From: Myxococcota bacterium | GTDB lineage: Bacteria; Myxococcota_A; Polyangia; JAAYKL01 | DNA: 37,545 bases | Reading direction: 5' to 3' | Assembly (NCBI GenBank): GCA_025453525.1 | Contig: JALOQD010000004.1 | Coordinates: 1 to 37,545, forward strand | Shown: piece by piece, positions 8,655 through 16,240 of the stretch | How the letters are laid out: each line of letters opens with the position of its first letter | Numbering within the stretch: the stretch's first letter is position 1 | Made by a program: the position numbers and the translations under genes | The notes under the pieces: model-generated | What the model saw: only the letters and a program-made list of their open reading frames with translations | Database searches by the model: none | Told to the model about the DNA's origin: nothing

Positions 8655-9622
8655 CCGATCTCCTCGATGCTCAAGCGAGCCAGGTCTGGCTGTCCGATGC
8701 TTCGGGCAGCGGCGAGCCACAGGTAGGGAAGGTCAATGGGCTCAAGACCGATGTGGCGGCAGCTGTAGGCATCGATGGCGACAGGGTCCACGCCGGCAAT
8801 GACCTCACCGACGGCGACGACATCATCTAGACTACCGCCCTGTGGTCCGCCGCGCACGAGAACCCGTGTCGCGTCCATGACCGTGAGCGTAGCTCTGGCA
8901 AAATCCGCGAGATCGGCGATGGATTCGTCGATGCGCTGATGCAAGCGATTGCGACGACCCCCGAGCACGCCATAGAGGTTCTTCATGGCGCCGGTGAACC
9001 GCGATAGACTATGGTGTTTGGCCAAAGGGACGTTGATCAGGCGGTCTGCTGCAAAAACGGGGGTAAGAACCGGCATTCGTCCCAGGATGCGCCCGCCGAT
9101 ATCCTGCTCGCGAAACCGGTGCTCGGCCGGCAGCATCACGATGCCGCCTGCTGCTTCGGTGGCTTGCCAGATTCCAGAACGAGTGAAAGCGCGGCGCGGC
9201 TCATTGCAGCTCACGTCGGTCACGATGACTTTCCCAGCTCCCGCCTCTGCGCACAGGCGAATCAGGGTCGCGACGACCTCTGGATTCGTATTCGCGGCCT
9301 GGGCAGGAGTCCGATCCCAGCCGATGTTTGGCTTGAGTGCGACCACTTCTCCGGGCCGTACGAAACGCGACATGCCGCCGAGCTTTTCGATGGCAGCTCG
9401 GGTCGACTCGGCTGCAGTTCCGACCCGCGCAACGACAATCCTTTCGGGCTCGAGCGCCAGGCCTTGCCGAAAATCGCGGGTTTGGGCGAGGCGAGGCGTT
9501 GGGGACGGCCCGAGTGTGGAAGGTTCGTAGAGAGCAGCGGCTGCTCCACTCACGAGCGCGGCGGCAGCGCCGCTGCGCGCCAATCGGCCGAGAAAGGCCC
9601 TTCTGGTCCAATCGTCCGTCAT
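8651..9622 (-). CDS. DUF362 protein with Tat signal peptide
   Basis: 323 residues. The N-terminus TRRAFLGRLARSG followed by an Ala-rich hydrophobic stretch is a twin-arginine export signal, so the folded protein, probably with a cofactor, is sent across the inner membrane. The rest fits DUF362: VVALKPNIGWDRTP, an AGAGKVIVTDVSC segment, LINVPLAKHHSLSRFTGAMKNLYG and VIAGVDPVAIDAYSCRHIGL. DUF362 proteins are of unknown function and are often found with 4Fe-4S proteins. The stop overlaps the ferredoxin start by 4 nt (ATGA), pointing to stoichiometric synthesis. A weak ribosome-binding site precedes the ATG. The upstream zinc-ribbon gene ends 46 nt before. Confidence 0.9.
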   Translation of the reverse strand: MTDDWTRRAFLGRLARSGAAAALVSGAAAALYEPSTLGPSPTPRLAQTRDFRQGLALEPERIVVARVGTAAESTRAAIEKLGGMSRFVRPGEVVALKPNIGWDRTPAQAANTNPEVVATLIRLCAEAGAGKVIVTDVSCNEPRRAFTRSGIWQATEAAGGIVMLPAEHRFREQDIGGRILGRMPVLTPVFAADRLINVPLAKHHSLSRFTGAMKNLYGVLGGRRNRLHQRIDESIADLADFARATLTVMDATRVLVRGGPQGGSLDDVVAVGEVIAGVDPVAIDAYSCRHIGLEPIDLPYLWLAAARSIGQPDLARLSIEEIG

Positions 9623-9644
9623 TTCTGTAAAGAATCTCTCGGTC

Positions 9645-9654
9645 CGCCTAGGCG
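9645..9654. repeat. 10-bp perfect palindrome between the zinc-ribbon and DUF362 genes
   Basis: CGCCTAGGCG is a perfect palindrome in the 46-nt gap. In the direction of the genes it is not followed by a T run, so it is not an intrinsic terminator. It could be a small operator or processing site, or chance. Confidence 0.3.
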
Positions 9655-9668
9655 TTCAATCTTTTTTA

Positions 9669-11363
9669 TCAGCGGCTCTTGCCGCGGCCCGAGGCTGGCT
9701 TGCTCGGCTTGGCTGGGGCCTTCTTGGCCTTCTTGGCCGGCTTGGCCGGAGCCTTGGTCGGTTTTATCGGCTTGGCCGGAGCCTTGGCCGGCTTTTTCAG
9801 CTTGGCCGGAGCCTTGGCCGGCTTTTTCAGCTTGGCTGGGGCCTTTGTCGGTTTTATCGGCTTGGCCGGAGCCTTGGTCGGCTTTATCGGCTTGGCCGGA
9901 GCCTTGGTCGGTTTTATCGGCTTGGCCGGAGCCTTCTTGGCCGGCTTTTTCGGTTTAGCCGAAGCCTTGGATGGCTTGTTCGTCTTCACCGCTGCCTTGG
10001 CCGGCTTGGCCGGAGCCTTGGTCGCCTTACTCGGCGCTCCAGGTGGCTTGGACGGCTTGGTTGGCGCCTTCTGAGCCGGCGCTTTTTTCACCGGTGCTTT
10101 TTCGGGCTTGCTCGGTTTGACCGGACTTGTCTTGGCCGCCTTCTCAGGCTTGGTCGTCTTGCCCGGCGCTTGACTCGTTCGCTTCTGGGAGGCCGGCTTT
10201 TCTGGCTTGTTCGCCGTGACCGCTGCCTTCTCGGGCGCCTTGGCCACCATCTCAGGGGGCGTAGACTCTCTCCCTGCCTTTGTCACGACCGCTTCGCCCT
10301 TTTTCTTACCACTGGTCGCGACCGGCTTGCCTGAGGCCGCAGATTTGGCCGACGTCATCTCGATGATTTTAGAACGGGCCGACTTGCCAGGTTTGACGGA
10401 TTTGCCCACCTTGGCGACTTTTGCGGAGCCCTCGCGGCGCAGACCCGTTGAGGAGTCTGAGTCGTCTTTCTCAGGCAGTTCTTCGGAATCCTCGCCAGCC
10501 TCACCGTCCTCGTCTTCGGCCGCGGGCTCGCGTTCTTCGTCGGATTCCTCGTCCAAAGGAACGGGACGACGCGGACGTTCTTCTTCGTCGTCCTCCTCCT
10601 CGTCCTCTTGTTGATAGACGGCAGCGCGCTTCGATTGAAAAGATTCGAAAGTCTCATCAAACTCCACGCTGGCCACGAGCCGCCCGCAAGCCGGGCAGTT
10701 GGGAATCGTGTCTCCCAGCTTCAACCTGGAGACAATCGCCGTGGGCATTTCCATCCGGCACACCGAGCACACTCCGTTGGCGAGCCGAGTCAGAGCGATT
10801 CCGGACCGGGAGCGGCTCAGTCGATCATACGTGCGCAGGAGTTCCAGCGGAATGCCGCCCGCAGCGAGGTCTCGCTGCTTGGTCAGCTCGTCGATGCGGC
10901 AGAGCAAGAGGCGAATTTCGGCTTCTGGACCGCGCTGTTGCGTCTCTACAGCCTTGGACCTCGCGATGATTTTCCCAGAGATCTCCCCCTTCATCTCGTC
11001 CTGAAGGCGGAGCTGGCTCGCAGTCTCCTGGACCAGAAGAGCGAGCTTTTCTTCTTCGATTTTCAGGGCTTCTGTGGACGAGCGCGTCCGTGCCTTGATG
11101 GCTCCGGGCTTTCCGCTCGTCATGCCGGCGATGGCGGCTCGGATGTCCTCCAAGGTATCGATATACATCTGATACTGGGCAGAGGTGGCCGACATTCGTT
11201 GCTCCAGCTCCGACGCCTCCCGTTTGAGCTGGACGATCTGTGGATCCTCCTCTTTGGATTTTCGCGTGAACTCTTCAATCTGGTTCTGCAGGGAACGGGC
11301 CTCCAAATCCAGATCTTGCAGTGCGTTTAGCTGGTCGAACAGCTTTGGATCCCAGTTCCGCAT
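9669..11363 (-). CDS. Coiled-coil C4 zinc-ribbon protein with acidic linker and histone H1-like Lys/Pro/Ala tail
   Basis: 564 residues, more than twice the usual length for this family. Residues 1-190 are largely coiled coil. Residues 197-230 form a C4 zinc ribbon with CSVC (Cys199, Cys202) and CPAC (Cys223, Cys226), as in the zf-RING_7/CT398-like family. Residues about 243-295 are almost all Glu and Asp. From about residue 305 to the end the chain is low-complexity Lys/Pro/Ala with PAK, KPIKPTKAPA and KKAPAKP units, like bacterial histone H1-like tails. The family may regulate transcription or secretion, but no function is certain. The tail should bind nucleic acid, and the acidic block might mask it; both are inference. 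The start is supported by GAGGTGGGAG just before the ATG and by a good promoter. It appears to head the run ending with bioD. Confidence 0.88.
   Translation of the reverse strand: MRNWDPKLFDQLNALQDLDLEARSLQNQIEEFTRKSKEEDPQIVQLKREASELEQRMSATSAQYQMYIDTLEDIRAAIAGMTSGKPGAIKARTRSSTEALKIEEEKLALLVQETASQLRLQDEMKGEISGKIIARSKAVETQQRGPEAEIRLLLCRIDELTKQRDLAAGGIPLELLRTYDRLSRSRSGIALTRLANGVCSVCRMEMPTAIVSRLKLGDTIPNCPACGRLVASVEFDETFESFQSKRAAVYQQEDEEEDDEEERPRRPVPLDEESDEEREPAAEDEDGEAGEDSEELPEKDDSDSSTGLRREGSAKVAKVGKSVKPGKSARSKIIEMTSAKSAASGKPVATSGKKKGEAVVTKAGRESTPPEMVAKAPEKAAVTANKPEKPASQKRTSQAPGKTTKPEKAAKTSPVKPSKPEKAPVKKAPAQKAPTKPSKPPGAPSKATKAPAKPAKAAVKTNKPSKASAKPKKPAKKAPAKPIKPTKAPAKPIKPTKAPAKPIKPTKAPAKLKKPAKAPAKLKKPAKAPAKPIKPTKAPAKPAKKAKKAPAKPSKPASGRGKSR
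9751..9930 (-). repeat. 30-bp tandem minisatellite, six in-frame copies
   Basis: Six consecutive 30-nt units begin at 9751, 9781, 9811, 9841, 9871 and 9901. On the plus strand each reads GCCTTGGYCGG... through CTTGGCYGGR. They fall into two flavours, one with TTTATCGG (encoding KPIKPTKAPA on the minus strand) and one with TTTTTCAG (encoding KLKKPAKAPA). Because the unit is exactly ten codons, gain or loss of copies changes the tail length without breaking the frame. A degenerate 33-nt unit follows at 9931. Confidence 0.9.
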
Positions 11364-11387
11364 CTCCCACCTCGGGGTTTTTGTTGT

Positions 11388-11416
11388 AATGTACTTAATT
11401 TTCCTTCTTTTGTCAA
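11388..11416 (-). promoter_or_regulatory. Sigma70-type promoter for the zinc-ribbon-to-bioD run
   Basis: On the minus strand a perfect TTGACA (complement of 11411-11416) is followed after 17 nt by TACATT (complement of 11388-11393, 4/6). The surrounding DNA is distinctly AT-rich compared with the coding DNA. Transcription would begin near 11380, about 17 nt before the zinc-ribbon ATG. This is the best consensus promoter in the window. Confidence 0.65.
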
Positions 11417-11455
11417 AGGTCCATTAAGCAACACTCACTATTAATTCATATTCAA

Positions 11456-11539
11456 TTGATTGTCCATCGGCAGCATGGGGATGCTGGCCGATTCTCGAAC
11501 ATCGGCATGGGTTGCAATCTAGAGAATCTGGACAATCAA
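11456..11539 (+). ncRNA. Candidate structured RNA, three-way junction upstream of mnmG
   Basis: Three nested or adjacent inverted repeats make one compact fold. P1 is a perfect 11-bp pairing of TTGATTGTCCA (11456-11466) with TGGACAATCAA (11529-11539). P2 starts at the next base: 11467-11476 pairs with 11481-11491 (TCGGCAGCAT with ATGCTGGCCGA, one bulged G at 11487) around a GGGG loop. P3 starts at the next base: TTCTC (11492-11496) pairs with GAGAA (11522-11526) around 25 nt, inside which GCA/TGC can close a TGGGT loop. Only two bases (11527-11528) are unpaired at the junction. Both hairpin tips contain GCATGGG. It lies about 130 nt before mnmG, on the far side of the divergent promoter. I do not recognise a known riboswitch class; strand and transcription are unproven, and a DNA element is possible. 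Confidence 0.5.
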
Positions 11540-11672
11540 GTCATGGCAACCACCTTAAAAACCGTATTGAATCTGCGCCACCGTTGTGAAAGAACTGCTG
11601 CCGGCTGTGCGCTGAGCGGCGAATGCGGCAAGGAACGTTCACAAAGGGGCCCGTGGCCAGGCAGTTGCATTT

Positions 11673-13547
11673 ATGTACGATGTCATCGTCATCGGCGGAG
11701 GGCACGCAGGCTGTGAAGCCTTTGCCGCGGCTATTCGCATAGGCGTCCAGGCCCTTTTGGTCACGCCCAGCCTCGCCGAAATCGCCCACCAACCGTGCAA
11801 CCCAGCTGTGGGCGGTCCGGGCAAGAGCCAACTCGTTCGTGAGGTCGTCGCCCTAGGAGGTCTCATGGGCCTCGCGGCAGACCGCAGCGGGCTCCAGTTT
11901 CGTACGTTGAACCGTCGAAAGGGTCCGGCTGTACGAGCCACGCGGGTGCAGACCGACTCGCGGATCTACAGTGAGCACATGGTTCGCACGCTTTCGGGAT
12001 TAAGGGGCGACATCCTGGAAGATCGCGCCTTGGGAGTCGAAATTTCTCGCACCGGCGGACGGCCCGTTGTGTGCGCCGTACACCTAGAGCGCGGGGGACG
12101 CCTCGAGGCGCGCTGCGTCGTGGTCACGACCGGCACCTTCCTGCGCGGACGGCTGTTTGTTGGGGATCGGACCGAAGCGGGAGGACGCCGCGGCGCAGGC
12201 CCTTCGGTGCGGTTGGCTCGCAGCCTGGAAGAAGCAGGGCTTCCTCTCCTCCGCCTCAAGACAGGCACCTGTCCCAGAATCGATGCAAAAACGGTGGATT
12301 TTTCGAGGCTCGAGCCCCAGCCTGGGGAGCATCCCATCCCGTTTTTCGATCCCCGCAGCACAACGCCTCAATGGGAACAGCTCCCCTGCTTTCTCACCTA
12401 TACGACGCCCCAAACCCAGAAAATTGCCCTGCGAAATCTACATCGCTCGGCTCTGTACAGCGGAGCGATTACCGGCATAGGGCCTCGCTACTGTCCCTCG
12501 TTCGAGACAAAGGTGGAACGCTTCCGCGATCGGGATCGGCATCAGCTCTTCCTAGAGCCCGAGGATCGGAGCTTTTCCACGGTCTATCCCTCTGGGTTGT
12601 CCACGAGTTTTCCCCAAGACGTGCAAGATGAGCTCGTGGCCAGCATTCCCGGACTCGAGAAGGCCCGCATTGTTCGCTACGGGTATGCCGTGGAATACGA
12701 TGCCGTGCAGCCGTCTGCTCTGCAGCGGACGCTGGAGTCGTGCGACATCGATCGACTGTATCTCGCCGGCCAAGTCATCGGGACCTCAGGATACGAGGAA
12801 GCCGCCGGACTCGGGCTCGTCGCAGGTGCCAACGCCGCCCTGGCGAGCCAGGGGGCGCCACCGCTCGTCCTTGCGCGTCAGCAGGCCTACCTGGGGGTCA
12901 TGATCGATGACCTGACAACGCGGGGAGTGGATGAGCCCTATCGCATGCTCACGGCCCGGGCCGAGTACCGACTGCTCTTGAGGGAGGACAATGCGCAGGA
13001 GCGCTTGCTCGAGGTCGGAAGCCGCACTGGGCTCATCGATGCCGAGCAAGCCTTATGGGTGAGAACAAGACGAGCCGTTGTCCTCGAGGCCTGCGAGCGG
13101 CTGGGCCGCGACAGGCTCAACCCGTCGGTTCAGACGAACGCCCGCCTTCGGGAGCTCGGATTGCCCGAGGTAGCCAAGCCGACGATTCTCGCCGATTTCC
13201 TGCGCAGGGCCGGAGTTCGCCTGAGCGACTTGCGACCCGTCGCGCCGTGGCTGGACGGAATGCCCGACGAGATTGCCTCGAAAGTCGAGGTGGAAATCAA
13301 GTACGGAGGGTATCTCGAACGGGAGGAAGCCCAGGCCCGTGAGCTCTCGTGGCTGGAAAAGGAACAGCTCCCACTAGACCTCGACTATCGCGCTCTGCCC
13401 GGACTGCGCTGCGAAATCGTGGAGAAGCTCGCTCGGCTCCGTCCTTCGACATTAGGCCAGGCCTCGCGCATTCCCGGTATGACCCCGGCGGCACTGCAGG
13501 TACTGCATGTGCATGTGCAGGCCGCCCTCGATCGAAATTCTCAATAG
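11673..13547 (+). CDS. mnmG: tRNA uridine 5-carboxymethylaminomethyl synthesis enzyme MnmG (GidA)
   Basis: FAD-dependent enzyme that with MnmE (not in the window) installs the carboxymethylaminomethyl or aminomethyl group on the wobble uridine of several tRNAs. 624 residues, the usual length. The N-terminal FAD-binding loop is VIVIGGGHAGCEAF. The conserved CNPAVGGPGKSQLVRE, GLQFRTLNRRKGPAVRATR with its Tyr-Ser-Glu-His continuation, and GQVIGTSGYEEAAGLGLVAG match the family closely, as does the tail FLRRAGV...GYLEREEAQ. The ribosome-binding site is poor. The gene is next to an 84-nt structured element. The usual chromosome-origin neighbours rsmG, parA and parB are absent, and I see no DnaA-box cluster upstream. 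Confidence 0.97.
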   Translation: MYDVIVIGGGHAGCEAFAAAIRIGVQALLVTPSLAEIAHQPCNPAVGGPGKSQLVREVVALGGLMGLAADRSGLQFRTLNRRKGPAVRATRVQTDSRIYSEHMVRTLSGLRGDILEDRALGVEISRTGGRPVVCAVHLERGGRLEARCVVVTTGTFLRGRLFVGDRTEAGGRRGAGPSVRLARSLEEAGLPLLRLKTGTCPRIDAKTVDFSRLEPQPGEHPIPFFDPRSTTPQWEQLPCFLTYTTPQTQKIALRNLHRSALYSGAITGIGPRYCPSFETKVERFRDRDRHQLFLEPEDRSFSTVYPSGLSTSFPQDVQDELVASIPGLEKARIVRYGYAVEYDAVQPSALQRTLESCDIDRLYLAGQVIGTSGYEEAAGLGLVAGANAALASQGAPPLVLARQQAYLGVMIDDLTTRGVDEPYRMLTARAEYRLLLREDNAQERLLEVGSRTGLIDAEQALWVRTRRAVVLEACERLGRDRLNPSVQTNARLRELGLPEVAKPTILADFLRRAGVRLSDLRPVAPWLDGMPDEIASKVEVEIKYGGYLEREEAQARELSWLEKEQLPLDLDYRALPGLRCEIVEKLARLRPSTLGQASRIPGMTPAALQVLHVHVQAALDRNSQ

Positions 13548-13572
13548 GAGGTGTCTCCGGGCAGCGTGGGCG

Positions 13573-13581
13573 TGCTAAAAT
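13573..13581 (+). promoter_or_regulatory. Extended -10 element, possible leaderless start of the DsbA-like gene
   Basis: TGCTAAAAT is a TGn extended -10 with TAAAAT (5/6 to consensus). Its expected transcription start falls at about 13587-13589, exactly on the ATG codons of the next gene, which has no ribosome-binding site at a workable distance. The AGGAGG at 13545-13550 overlaps the mnmG stop and is too far away. No good -35 is visible. Confidence 0.3.
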
Positions 13582-13586
13582 CGCCC

Positions 13587-14420
13587 ATGATGCGCACGCT
13601 CAGAGTGCTTTTCTTGATGGGGTGCCTTTCTTCAGGCATGGGCTGCTCGAAGGACGCTGTCGATTATTGGAAAGGCGCTGACTCGAACAGCCCATCGAAC
13701 AGCGACGCTACGACTGGCCAGTGCTCAATCGATACTGAAAATCCCGGGTGTCTGGACACCGACCCTTTGCCGAGCGATACGCAGAGCGGCAATGGAACGA
13801 CCGAATCGCAAACCGGCCCAAAAGACACGAGCACGGTTCTCGACCGCTATCCGGATTTCTGCGGCAACTCGGACTTTTTGCCCTATGCCATGAGCGATGC
13901 ACAACCTTTCGACCGCACGTCGGCTCCTTATCGCGGCACGCCGGCAATGGCAGAGATCATCGTCGACGTTTACGCCTATTTTTATTGTCCGCATTGCCGA
14001 GACGCGGCCGACGCCTTTGCACAAATGTACGAAGATCCAAGGTATGCTTCGCGGACGGCCCTCTATTTCGGTCACTACGCGTTTTCCGACGACATAGACG
14101 CCAGCCCGTGGAATCCGCATCGCGCCGCCCACGCTGCCCATCTGCAGGGAAAATTCTGGCCGATGCACGATCTCATTTTCGCAAGTGCGGGACAGCTCGA
14201 TTATCCAGGCCTCACCACGATGGCGCAGAGCCTCGATCTAGACATGAGTCAGTACGCCGCAGACTACGCTTCCGCGCAAACCGAATCCTATCTCATGGCA
14301 GACCGCGACGAGGTGAGGGCGGCTGGAGCAGAGGGCACGCCAGCGGCCTTCGTGAATGGCCTACTGGTGCAGCCCTGGACTATCGTGCGAGACGTGGTGG
14401 ATTGCCTGCTGGGATTCTAG
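13587..14420 (+). CDS. DsbA-like thioredoxin-fold lipoprotein
   Basis: 277 residues from the ATG at 13587; the next codon is also ATG. A lipoprotein-type signal is present with Cys13 (FLMGC) or Cys20 (GMGC) as the acylation site, followed by a Ser/Thr/Asp-rich linker of about 80 residues. The thioredoxin-fold domain begins near residue 122 (IIVDVYAYFYCPHC) with active-site CPHC (Cys134, Cys137). FWPMHDLIF, the helical insert and the cis-Pro loop EGTPAAFVNG are as in DsbA/Thioredoxin_4 proteins. It probably oxidises or isomerises disulfides of exported proteins while tethered to a membrane. It follows mnmG by 39 nt, and the converging kinase gene ends 39 nt after it. Confidence 0.87.
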   Translation: MMRTLRVLFLMGCLSSGMGCSKDAVDYWKGADSNSPSNSDATTGQCSIDTENPGCLDTDPLPSDTQSGNGTTESQTGPKDTSTVLDRYPDFCGNSDFLPYAMSDAQPFDRTSAPYRGTPAMAEIIVDVYAYFYCPHCRDAADAFAQMYEDPRYASRTALYFGHYAFSDDIDASPWNPHRAAHAAHLQGKFWPMHDLIFASAGQLDYPGLTTMAQSLDLDMSQYAADYASAQTESYLMADRDEVRAAGAEGTPAAFVNGLLVQPWTIVRDVVDCLLGF

Positions 14421-14459
14421 GCAGATGCAGGCGACTCCCGCGAGAATCAAAAATAGCTC

Positions 14460-16151
14460 TCACTCGAACGAAGTGCGGATCTTAGTGCCCCTGGCGCCGT
14501 CCACCATTCGCTTGTCTTTTTCGGCCTTCTTGGGTTCTGCTTTGGGCTCAGACTCGGCCGTTGGCGCAGGGCTGCTGGGGAGAGCCACTGGAGCGGTGGC
14601 CGGCGGGGACACGGCAGTTGGGGCCGAAGCGCTCGGCGACTTGGGCGGTGTGGCTTCCGTTCCCTTTTTGTCCCGTCGGTTCTTACTCCGAGAAGAGGAG
14701 GTCGGCTCGCTGTGTGCGACTGAATTCGGCTGTTCCGGGGGCAACCCCATGGAGAGTGGCCTCAAATCCACGCGCACCACTCGGTTTTCCGACGGCACGA
14801 TGAAGGTACTGTGCGGCGCAAAGCCAGGAGCGCGCACTTCCAGCGCCACGATGGCGGTATCTTTGGGCACGGCAAACGGATTGCCTGTGTAGACATTGTC
14901 GCCAAATTTGAATGTCGAACCCTTTGGCGCTCCTTCGATGGCGATCTGCACCGAGCCCTCGAGCCCCACGAGCGAGGCAACCGACGAAGTCATCGAGGAC
15001 GCCTTGGGGGGCTCGGGCGCGACGAAAATCGCCCAGATCGCAATCGCCGCAGCTGCCACTGACGCGGTGGCGCCGATCGCAAGCCCAATGGCGAGCGGGG
15101 TTTTGGAGGGTTTTGCCTTGAGAGAGCCGGACATCGTCCCAGCCCAACCCGTGGGCGTACCTCCCATCACCTGGGAGAGGACGTCGGCCGCTACCGACGG
15201 GCCGGTCAGGTCGGATTGTTTGCCCAGATCGCCGCTGGCGAACGTCTTGTGGGTGATACCTGCGGCCATCATGGTGAGCCGCTCTTGGCGGTTGGAGAAC
15301 CCCTCGACGACCTTGAGCGCATTGAGAAACTCCAAAGCGCTCTGGTGCCGCTTGTCCGGGTTTTTCTCCAGGGACTTCATGAGCGAAGACTCAGCCTGCC
15401 CGGGGAAGTTCGAGTAAGCCTCCCTGGGCGGCAGAGGTGGGGCAGTCAAGATATTGATGATGATCTGCGTGTAGTTTTCGCCGGGAAAGGGCAGGCAGGC
15501 CGTGAGCATCTCGTAAAATATGACACCTGCGGCATACAAGTCCGATCGGTGATCGAGGTTGCGATCGCCACGGGCCTGCTCGGGCGACATGTAGCTCGGT
15601 GTGCCCATGACCGAGCCGGTTTGGGTGAGCTTTTCGTTCCCCGGCGCGCCGACGAATTTGGAGATGCCGAAGTCGATGAGCTTGACCTTTGGTGGCTCGC
15701 CCTCCCGATGGACGAGGAAGATGTTCTCTGGCTTGAGATCGCGGTGCACGATGCCTTTTGCGTGGGCAGCATGGAGCGCGAGCAAAACAGGCTCCAAGAT
15801 GCCGCACGCCGCTTCCACAGGCAGCGGGCCAACGCGACGGAGCATGGCCGACAGGCTTTCGCCCTCTAGGTACTCCATGACGAGATAGGGCTCGCCCTCT
15901 GGAGACACGCCCACGTCCATCACATCGATGATGTTGCCATGGCCGATGGCCGCAGCGGCTTGCGCCTCGCGGTAAAAACGCTTGACCACCTCGGAATTAC
16001 CGGCGAATTCGGCGTGCAGGAACTTGATGGCCACGCTTTTGCCAATGGCTTTGTGCACGCCCTTGTACACGGCACCCATACCGCCGCGTCCGAGAATCGT
16101 TATGACCTGATATTTGTTGTCTAGGATTTTTCCGCTGTAGTCCATCGTCAC
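14460..16151 (-). CDS. Membrane-anchored Ser/Thr protein kinase with C-terminal PEGA-like domain
   Basis: 563 residues. A complete Hanks-type kinase domain covers about residues 14-275: glycine loop GRGGMG (21-26), Lys43 in VAIKF, catalytic HRDLKPEN (Asp138), DFG (160-162) and MSPEQARG. A linker of about 70 residues leads to one transmembrane helix (about 352-377). The outside part carries a PEGA-like beta domain (GSVQIAIEGAPKGSTFKFG to APGFAPHSTF), and the tail is rich in Pro, Ser, Lys and Glu. It should be an environmental sensor kinase of the myxobacterial Pkn type. The start is GTG 16151, with AAGG 6 nt before it; ATG 16145 is an alternative two codons in. Substrates are unknown. Confidence 0.94.
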   Translation of the reverse strand: MTMDYSGKILDNKYQVITILGRGGMGAVYKGVHKAIGKSVAIKFLHAEFAGNSEVVKRFYREAQAAAAIGHGNIIDVMDVGVSPEGEPYLVMEYLEGESLSAMLRRVGPLPVEAACGILEPVLLALHAAHAKGIVHRDLKPENIFLVHREGEPPKVKLIDFGISKFVGAPGNEKLTQTGSVMGTPSYMSPEQARGDRNLDHRSDLYAAGVIFYEMLTACLPFPGENYTQIIINILTAPPLPPREAYSNFPGQAESSLMKSLEKNPDKRHQSALEFLNALKVVEGFSNRQERLTMMAAGITHKTFASGDLGKQSDLTGPSVAADVLSQVMGGTPTGWAGTMSGSLKAKPSKTPLAIGLAIGATASVAAAAIAIWAIFVAPEPPKASSMTSSVASLVGLEGSVQIAIEGAPKGSTFKFGDNVYTGNPFAVPKDTAIVALEVRAPGFAPHSTFIVPSENRVVRVDLRPLSMGLPPEQPNSVAHSEPTSSSRSKNRRDKKGTEATPPKSPSASAPTAVSPPATAPVALPSSPAPTAESEPKAEPKKAEKDKRMVDGARGTKIRTSFE

Positions 16152-16177
16152 CCAGACCTTGTTCGGTGCAAATGTTT

Positions 16178-16207
16178 ATTAGACGGTTGAGACTGAAGAA
16201 AAGTTAA
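16178..16207 (-). promoter_or_regulatory. Sigma70-type promoter for the Ser/Thr kinase gene
   Basis: On the minus strand TTAACT (complement of 16202-16207, 4/6) and TCTAAT (complement of 16178-16183, 5/6) are 18 nt apart, in the 89-nt gap between the membrane-protein stop and the kinase start. It would give a leader of about 20 nt. It implies the kinase has its own transcription start even though the two upstream genes point the same way. Confidence 0.42.
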
Positions 16208-16240
16208 GTCCTTTTTACTCTAGGAACAACTACCCCTTGT

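Noticed and set aside
9679-10074. Plus-strand frame encoding a Gly/Ala/Leu/Phe repeat protein that looks like a membrane protein
   Set aside because: It is the reverse complement of the Lys/Pro/Ala tandem repeat of the zinc-ribbon gene; the hydrophobic look follows from antisense reading of Lys and Pro codons.
11456-11539. tRNA or integron attC site
   Set aside because: There is no 7-bp acceptor stem, anticodon arm or T-loop consensus, and no GTTRRRY core site; the three-stem fold does not match either class.
11364-11672. Chromosome replication origin next to mnmG/gidA
   Set aside because: gidA is often near oriC, but I find no cluster of TTATCCACA-type DnaA boxes and no dnaA, parA or parB nearby.
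11541-11941. Minus-strand frames across the mnmG start region
   Set aside because: Antisense shadows of mnmG; no recognisable domain.
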